Assembly: GCA_025463135.1 (NCBI GenBank) | Contig: JAOAPY010000034.1 | Coordinates: 97,623 to 161,622 of the forward strand | Direction of reading: 5' to 3' | Source: Acidobacteriota bacterium | GTDB taxonomy: Bacteria; Acidobacteriota; Blastocatellia; Pyrinomonadales; Pyrinomonadaceae | Length of the DNA stretch: 64,000 nt | Made by a program: the position numbers and the translations under genes | In this document: positions 59,623 to 64,000 of the stretch, in pieces | Numbering within the stretch: position 1 is the first letter of the stretch | Layout: each line of letters starts with the position of its first letter | Notes under the pieces: generated by a model | What the model saw: only the letters and a program-made list of their open reading frames with translations | Databases searched by the model: none | Told to the model about the DNA's origin: nothing

Positions 59623-60645
59623 TCACTGCGCGCCTTCATCGGCGCGTTGCTTGGCGGCGGCCGAAACTTTTGCCAGACGTTCTATCTTTTCTTCGAAACT
59701 CTCGCCAGGCACTGGTCCCGTGTCGACAACCCCACAGTAAGTCGATCGCTTCGCTAAGGTTCGATCGGGCTCACCGCTGGGCTTATGCGCTGCCGCGGAA
59801 GGAACGCTGTCCGGCGCGAGGTCTGCTGGAGTCTCTGCTCCCGCAACCGGTGAAGCGGTCGCGGCGGCCGGACTAAGCGGCGCTGCCGAAGCCGAGCCGG
59901 TGGCCGCCTGGGCCTCGGCAGCGGGTCGATGTAGATCGGCGTCGGGCGAAGAATCGCGGAATGTTTCCACCTCCGGCGCGCCACCACCTTCTTCCGCTCG
60001 CTGTTTGGCGGCAGCGGAAACTTTTTTCAGACGCTCACACTTTTGTTCGAAAGTCTCGCCGGTGACTGGTCCCGTATCAACTACACCAGCGTAAGTCGAA
60101 CGTTTGAATAGCTGGCGATTAAGTTCCGCCGACGCCTTTTGCGCCGCCGGCTTGGAAGCGATTGCCTGGGCTACCGCTTTCACATCAGCGGGTTGCCCGG
60201 AAGGCGCAGCGACTTTGGCGGGAGCAGGCTTTGCCGCCGTCGCCGCGGGCTTTGCCGGACCAGCTTCGACAGTCGACTCGACCATCACATAGACGCCTTT
60301 TTCATTCTTCTTGATTACGGGCATGGTGCCGCCCGCGGCTTGCAACAGCGCGGTCAATTCGGCTTCCACAAAACGTGTTTGCTTATTCGGGTCGCGCACA
60401 TGGCCCAGCGGCGGTCCCATGTAAAGCGTGCCGCACGTTTGGCATTTCGACAACACGTCGTCGCCGCGCAAATGGACTTCAGACGGCTCGCCTGCGGTTC
60501 GCAACTGCTTCAGATGTCCGTTGCAGAGTTTTCCCTTTTCATTTTTTTCGTTGCAGACTGTCTGCGCGTTGGTAATTCTTTTTGGAACAGCCGGTGCCGC
60601 GGCGGCGGGTTCGTTTACGCTTTTGTTGGAAACGTTTGCGGACAT
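59623..60645 (-). CDS. Unknown protein with zinc-finger N-terminus and duplicated C-terminal module
   Basis: A 340-aa protein. The N-terminus has a cysteine set suited to a zinc site (VCNEKNEKGKLCNGHLK, CQTCGTLYMGPPLGHV), followed by an Ala/Pro-rich linker. Two copies of a 39-residue module follow: KRSTYAGVVDTGPVTGETFE at about 195 and KRSTYCGVVDTGPVPGESFE at about 300, each continuing to ERL-x-KVSAAAKQRA. An Ala/Pro-rich linker separates them. I know no family with this module. ATG 60645 is preferred over a TTG two codons upstream. Confidence 0.75.
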   Translation of the reverse strand: MSANVSNKSVNEPAAAAPAVPKRITNAQTVCNEKNEKGKLCNGHLKQLRTAGEPSEVHLRGDDVLSKCQTCGTLYMGPPLGHVRDPNKQTRFVEAELTALLQAAGGTMPVIKKNEKGVYVMVESTVEAGPAKPAATAAKPAPAKVAAPSGQPADVKAVAQAIASKPAAQKASAELNRQLFKRSTYAGVVDTGPVTGETFEQKCERLKKVSAAAKQRAEEGGGAPEVETFRDSSPDADLHRPAAEAQAATGSASAAPLSPAAATASPVAGAETPADLAPDSVPSAAAHKPSGEPDRTLAKRSTYCGVVDTGPVPGESFEEKIERLAKVSAAAKQRADEGAQ

Positions 60646-60758
60646 AGCCAAATCTTACAGAGAGTCGGAATGGTGCGTCAATGAAGAGCGGTTTTTAGTA
60701 GTGCTCCGTTAGCGTGTTGCTGAGAAAGAAAACACTGCCCGGCGAGTTACTGCGAGCC

Positions 60759-60892
60759 AATGAGGTCAGTACCAACTGCGGTAGCGGGTGGGTTGTCGTT
60801 GGAGCAGCAATAACGCCGAGAGGATCTGGTTGGCCCAGCGATCTTGTTCGGGAGCAGACCCACCCGCTACCGCAGGGTGGTACTGACCTCAT
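60759..60892. repeat. Dispersed palindromic element, 135-bp type (copy A)
   Basis: Ends AATGAGGTCAGTACCA and the inverse TGGTACTGACCTCATT, with inner CGGTAGCGGGTGGG arms. The interior (AACGCCGAGAGGATCTGG through CAGCGATCTTGTTCGGGAG) recurs in inverted orientation at 63872-64000, so the whole unit is dispersed. Confidence 0.88.
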
Positions 60893-60943
60893 TGCTTTCG
60901 AACCGTCCCCTTTTTTGGCAACACCTTAATGGAGCACTACCCG

Positions 60944-61190
60944 GTTTTTTGTTCTTTGTATTTTGTTCTTGCTACCTGGTTCTTTTTAAAAAGAAGCTTG
61001 AGGCACTCCCGCATCATCCCGTTTTAGAAAGCGCACTTGTGCGCCAGGCGATACGTGATGGTCAATGCTCGAAGTAGCATGGGTTCTTAGGTCCTGGTAC
61101 CTGGTTCTTTCTTTCTCCTGGGAACCTTGACGATTTCCGCGGAAGGAAACAAAGTACAAAGGACTAAGTCCGAAGAACCAGGATCAAGTT
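60944..61190. repeat. Heptad foldback repeat (TGGTTCT type)
   Basis: Left arm pieces TTGTTCT, TTGTATT, TTGTTCT, TGGTTCT and GTTCTTA, GGTCCTG, GTACCTG; right arm AAAGTAC, AAAGGAC, TAAGTCC, GAAGAAC, CAGGATC. It ends about ten bases before the Nudix ATG. A family-7 remnant interrupts the left arm. Confidence 0.75.
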
Positions 61191-61199
61191 TTAAAACAA

Positions 61200-61676
61200 A
61201 TGCTGAAAGGTTTTTTGGGGTTGCTGTTCCGACTCACGCCGAAGACGATGCGGCGCTGGTTCTCGCGGTTTACAAATACTCGCTTCAGCGCCACTGCGGG
61301 AGCGATTGTCCTGGACGATCAGGGCCGAGTGCTGCTGCTCAAGCACGTGTTTCGCGCCGGCAGCGGCTGGGGAATTCCCGGCGGTTTTGTTCAGGCAGGA
61401 GAGCAGCCGGAAGCGGCATTGCGGCGCGAGTTGCGCGAAGAAGTGGGTCTCGAATTGTCGCAGGTCGAGATAGCCTTTATCAGAACATTAAAACGCACCC
61501 GGCAGATTGAAATCATGTTTTTTTGCCGTTCGCGAGGAGAGGCGCGTCCGCGGAGTGTTGAAGTAGAACAGGCTGACTGGTTTCCGCTGCAGGCGTTGCC
61601 CGAAGCATTGTCAGAGGATCAACGCTGGTTGATAGAACACGCGCTCAGTGGTAAAACAGTGATCAGTAATCAGTAA
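61200..61676 (+). CDS. Nudix hydrolase
   Basis: A 158-aa pyrophosphohydrolase. The Nudix box is GGFVQAGEQPEAALRREL followed by REEVGLEL, with all key glycine and glutamate residues in place. A basic N-terminus (TPKTMRRWFSRFTNTRFSA) precedes the fold, and residues IEIMFFCRSRGE and DWFPLQALPE match close relatives annotated as NUDIX domain proteins. The last residues (GKTVISNQ) and the TAA stop are encoded by the start of a heptad repeat. Substrate is unknown. Confidence 0.9.
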   Translation: MLKGFLGLLFRLTPKTMRRWFSRFTNTRFSATAGAIVLDDQGRVLLLKHVFRAGSGWGIPGGFVQAGEQPEAALRRELREEVGLELSQVEIAFIRTLKRTRQIEIMFFCRSRGEARPRSVEVEQADWFPLQALPEALSEDQRWLIEHALSGKTVISNQ

Positions 61677-61764
61677 TCAGCATCAGTTGTTAGTGGCACG
61701 GTGGAATGGTCCTTTAGTTCTTAGTAAGAACCAAGAACTAAGTACCGACCACCGACTACTGATC
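61654..61764. repeat. Heptad foldback repeat (AGTAATC type) at the Nudix 3' end
   Basis: Left arm GTAATCA, GTAATCA, GCATCAG; right arm units ending CCGACTACTGATC. The Nudix stop codon lies within the left arm, and the right arm ends 20 bases before the pyrE ATG. Confidence 0.75.
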
Positions 61765-61785
61765 TTCTTCAGTAAGGAGCGAACC

Positions 61786-62394
61786 ATGATCGATCTGATT
61801 CCGACACCGGATTCCATATTGCAAATCCTGAAAAAGACGGGTGCCTTTCGCGAGGGCCATTTTGTCTATCCGAACGGCAAGCACTCACCGCATTATTTTC
61901 AGATGCCGCTGGCGTTTCGTTACTACGACACAGCCCGCGTGCTGGCGGTGGCCCTGAGCCGAAAGTTTCGCCTGGATCGGGATATTTCAAGTCGCCTGCC
62001 AAAGATTGCAGTCGTCAGTCCCAGTTCAGGCGGCATCCCGGTGGCCTTCGGCGTGCGCGATGCACTCAGCGCGGAACAGATCTACTGGGCTGAGCAGGAA
62101 AGCGGCAAGCGCATGTTTCGCCAATATGTGAATCAGGGTGAGATCAATCCCTGCATCATGGTCGACGATATTATTCGCAGCGGCCACGCGATCGAAGAGA
62201 CGGCTGAACTAGTCAAAGCGCTCGGTGCCGAAGCCATCGGCTGCGGCGCCATCGTCCGCTTCACCTCAGCTCCCGAAGAGATCAATGGCGTCCCGATCAA
62301 ATCACTGGTCGAGTTCGACGCGCACTTTTATGACGAAGGTGATTCATGCGGCGACTGCAAGGACGGGGCGCCGGTCGAGCACGTCCGGTTCTGA
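61786..62394 (+). CDS. pyrE: Orotate phosphoribosyltransferase
   Basis: Pyrimidine-synthesis enzyme that joins orotate to PRPP to form OMP. The PRPP loop is CIMVDDIIRSGHAIEET. GHFVYPNGKHSPHYFQMPLA and VVSPSSGGIPVAFGV are further family motifs. ATG 61786 is set by AAGGAG (61774-61779); a longer frame from 61687 is repeat sequence. The C-terminal CGDCKDGAPVEHVRF is seen in many PyrE-like proteins of this group, whose annotation is sometimes just phosphoribosyltransferase. Length is 202 aa. Confidence 0.9.
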   Translation: MIDLIPTPDSILQILKKTGAFREGHFVYPNGKHSPHYFQMPLAFRYYDTARVLAVALSRKFRLDRDISSRLPKIAVVSPSSGGIPVAFGVRDALSAEQIYWAEQESGKRMFRQYVNQGEINPCIMVDDIIRSGHAIEETAELVKALGAEAIGCGAIVRFTSAPEEINGVPIKSLVEFDAHFYDEGDSCGDCKDGAPVEHVRF

Positions 62395-62398
62395 AAAG

Positions 62399-62512
62399 CC
62401 GAAGGCAGAAGGCAGAAGGCAGAACTTTTAGTAACGGCTCAGATCACACCAAAAGGTCGGATCACTTCTATCTACGTCTTGTGCCTTCTGCCTTCTGCCT
62501 TCTTTTCTTTTT
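62399..62512. repeat. Heptad foldback repeat (AGAAGGC type), copy 4
   Basis: Left arm AGAAGGC x3, right arm CTTCTGC x2 plus CTTCTTT. The spacer differs more from copies 1-3. It lies between the convergent pyrE and recR genes. Confidence 0.85.
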
Positions 62513-63125
62513 AGATCTCGTGCCTGTTTGCCAGCGACTTATCCATAGTTACTTCATCGACATACTCCAGATCGCTGCCGACCGGCATGCCCATGGCGAT
62601 GCGCGTGACGCGCAGACCGAGCGGCTTTAACAAACGACCGATATAGTTGGCGGTGGCTTCGCCTTCAGTGGTGGGATTGGTGGCGAGAATAATCTCGGTT
62701 ACCTGGACGCCCTCGTTATTTTCAGGTTTTAAGCGCGGCAAAAGATTGGCGAGATGCAAATCGCTGGGGCCGATGTGGCGAATGGGTGACAGGCTGCCGT
62801 GCAGCACGTGATAGACACCTTTGAAGCTGCGCGTCTTTTCGACCGCGACCAGACTGTGCGGTTCTTCGACCACGCAGATAACGCCGTGATCGCGAGTCGG
62901 CGAAGAGCAAAAGCGACAGGGATCGAGCTCTGTGTGATTGTTGCAAACTGAGCAAAGGATTATTCGCTGCTTCACTTCACGCATTGCCAAAACCAGCCGT
63001 TCGACCTCTGCCTCGGGCATGCGCATGATGTGGAAGGCCAGCCGCTGGGCAGACTTTTGCCCAATGCTCGGCAGGCGTTTGAATTCGTCAATGAGCTTGG
63101 TTACAGGTTCGGCGTATTCAAGCAT
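62511..63125 (-). CDS. recR: Recombination mediator protein RecR
   Basis: A 204-aa DNA-binding protein of the RecFOR pathway, helping RecA load at gaps. An HhH motif is in EFKRLPSIGQKSAQRLAFH, the zinc finger is CSVCNNHTELDPCRFC and the Toprim domain holds VVEEPHSLVAVE with EIILATNPTTEGEATA. The normal C-terminus GSDLEYVDEVTMDKSLANRH is present. It follows ybaB in the usual bacterial order, but a heptad repeat has been inserted between them. Confidence 0.97.
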   Translation of the reverse strand: MLEYAEPVTKLIDEFKRLPSIGQKSAQRLAFHIMRMPEAEVERLVLAMREVKQRIILCSVCNNHTELDPCRFCSSPTRDHGVICVVEEPHSLVAVEKTRSFKGVYHVLHGSLSPIRHIGPSDLHLANLLPRLKPENNEGVQVTEIILATNPTTEGEATANYIGRLLKPLGLRVTRIAMGMPVGSDLEYVDEVTMDKSLANRHEI

Positions 63126-63239
63126 TTTGAGTTTAGGTCTTGGGTCTTTGCCTTTTGGTTTTTGTCTCTGGTAATTCTGCTACTCATTATTGGAGGAAAA
63201 TACCAAAGACCAAAGACCCAAAACCAAAGACCGAATTCA
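63126..63239. repeat. Heptad foldback repeat (AAAGACC type) between ybaB and recR
   Basis: Left arm TTAGGTC, TTGGGTC, TTTGCCT; right arm AAAGACC, AAAGACC, CAAAACC, AAAGACC. It separates two genes that are usually co-transcribed. Confidence 0.85.
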
Positions 63240-63250
63240 CGCAGCTCAAG

Positions 63251-63568
63251 TTAACCGAGCAACCCGCCCAGTCCGGGCGGCAGCATCCCGCCAATCTTGC
63301 CTTTCATGGCTTCATCGACCTTACGGTTGGCTTCGTTGATAGCTGCCAGAATCATGTCCTGCAGCATCTCGACATCGCCTTCCTTAACGGCTTCGGGGTC
63401 GATCTTGAGCGACAGGATCTCGTGATTGCCCTGCATCTGAACGGTAACCACACCACCGCCGGACGAAGCCTCGACTCGCAGTTCCGCCATTTCCTTGCTC
63501 ATCTTTTCCTGCATCGACTGCGCCTGCTTCATCATCTGTTGAATGTTCAAGCCACCCGGGAATTTCAT
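63251..63568 (-). CDS. ybaB: YbaB/EbfC family nucleoid-associated protein
   Basis: A 105-aa DNA-binding protein forming dimers. [20 protein letters not shown] starts the family pattern, [20 protein letters not shown] is the central strand block and [20 protein letters not shown] the C-terminal helix. It lies upstream of recR. dnaX, usually found just before ybaB, is not present in the 432 bp that remain of the window. Confidence 0.95.
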   Translation of the reverse strand: MKFPGGLNIQQMMKQAQSMQEKMSKEMAELRVEASSGGGVVTVQMQGNHEILSLKIDPEAVKEGDVEMLQDMILAAINEANRKVDEAMKGKIGGMLPPGLGGLLG

Positions 63569-64000
63569 ATTTCTTACCTCTGCAAAGTATTTGATCTGAT
63601 AGTGCTCTCGCGAAAAAACATCGTAGCCGTCCTGTTCAATGATTGCAACGAACGAGCTTCATGGCGGTGTGGTTTGCGATCAATCGGCACCCTACTGGCC
63701 CTTAACAAGAAAGGTTGTTTAGAGAACCGGCGGTGCGCCGGATCCAACTAGTCAAGCTGATCCTTAAAGGAATCTCTCTCCGTGGAAGCGTCTAATGCAA
63801 GTTGAGCGTAGGATCCGGTCGCTTCGGCTCCCGGTACTGCCCTCATTACTCAACTCGCACCTCTTCGAAGGCAATGAGGTCAGTACCACCACGCGGTAGC
63901 GGGTGGGTCTGCTCCCAACAAGATCGCTGGGCGCAACCAGATCCTCTCGGCGTTATAGCTGCTCCATCACTTACCCACCCGCTACCGCGAGGTGGTACTG
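63569..64000. other. Non-coding right edge of the window
   Basis: 432 bp without a credible gene. It contains a tight hairpin (CCGGCG-GTG-CGCCGG at 63727-63741) and the palindromic element at 63872-64000. The ybaB promoter should be near 63570-63620, but I could not define it. No dnaX coding sequence and no SRP RNA were seen. Confidence 0.5.
63872..64000. repeat. Dispersed palindromic element, 135-bp type (copy B, cut by window end)
   Basis: Starts GCAATGAGGTCAGTACCACC and contains the interior section of the element at 60759-60892 in the opposite orientation (CAACAAGATCGCTGGGC through AGATCCTCTCGGCGTTAT). The last bases form the right arm, truncated at base 64000. Confidence 0.88.

Larger units (their letters stand above)
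60646..61199. other. Repeat-filled gap
   Basis: 554 bp without a credible gene. It contains the 135-bp element (60759-60892), heptad arms (60944-60985, 61081-61118, 61148-61190) and a partial family-7 copy (about 61019-61045). Short open frames here are by-products of the repeats. Confidence 0.7.

Noticed and set aside
60714..60929. Open frame of 71 codons
   Set aside because: It is translated palindromic element sequence with no ribosome binding site and no independent support.
63700..63760. Possible tRNA at the right edge
   Set aside because: There is a strong small hairpin but no T-loop (GTTCRA), anticodon arm or CCA-end geometry.
63872..64000. GGGAGCAG-like motif suggesting SRP RNA near the ybaB/recR genes
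   Set aside because: The motif belongs to the dispersed 135-bp element and recurs at 60845-60858; the rest of the SRP RNA core is absent.

Overview
The window looks like one contiguous chromosomal segment from an acidobacterium, most likely class Blastocatellia. The main reasons are a complete acidobacterial-type duplicated orphan permease (ADOP) next to its PadR regulator, an alternative complex III (ACIII) plus caa3 oxidase supercluster, several DUF11 surface proteins, GTP-dependent PEPCK, and moderately GC-rich Gram-negative gene content. No rRNA, tRNA, CRISPR array, integrase or transposase was found. The taxonomic call is inference from gene content.

Layout. 1-6.4 kb: era, an orphan MlaF-type ATPase, a hybrid sensor kinase, prmA and rsmE. 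6.5-11.1 kb: accessory genes (DUF3800 protein, TatT-like TPR protein, secreted subtilase, PIN toxin/antitoxin with DUF2442). 11.3-21.2 kb: CdsZ-type zinc-ribbon protein, galE, a stand-alone LigD-type polymerase, an OMP, a TPR protein, ADOP/PadR with a clear operator, murA and a HIT protein. 21.2-32.0 kb (minus): four-gene DUF11 surface operon including an 1885-aa protein ending in a predicted beta-barrel. 32.3-36.9 kb: a frameshifted mazF with antitoxin, pckG, small unknowns and an EamA transporter. 37.0-39.4 kb: a lone NACHT-like NTPase with AT-richer composition. 39.4-55.3 kb (minus): a 2Fe-2S protein, then the respiratory operon, read 5' to 3' as actA-actB-actC-actD-actE-actF-(single-TM protein)-sco-coxB-coxA-coxC-coxD. 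This is a quinol:cytochrome c oxidoreductase wired to a cytochrome c-fused oxidase. 55.6-63.6 kb: ROK kinase, UspA, DedA, GHMP kinase, a zinc-finger protein with a duplicated module, Nudix, pyrE, recR and ybaB.

The most striking signal is in the repeats. At least fifteen loci carry foldback elements whose arms are degenerate tandem repeats with a strict 7-nt period, although the unit sequence differs by locus (AAAGACC, AGAAGGC, GGGCGAA, AGATCTC, AAAAAGG, CAGTAAT and others). Other palindromic families (about 50-190 bp) are interspersed. Many lie between genes of one operon and must be transcribed. Several have entered genes: the lipoprotein signal peptide of ActE is encoded by the two arms of one element, the Sco signal peptide by another, ActB carries three repeat-derived peptides, and the 2Fe-2S protein carries one. 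This invasion of coding sequence, with apparent reuse as secretion signals, is the strongest candidate for something undescribed here.
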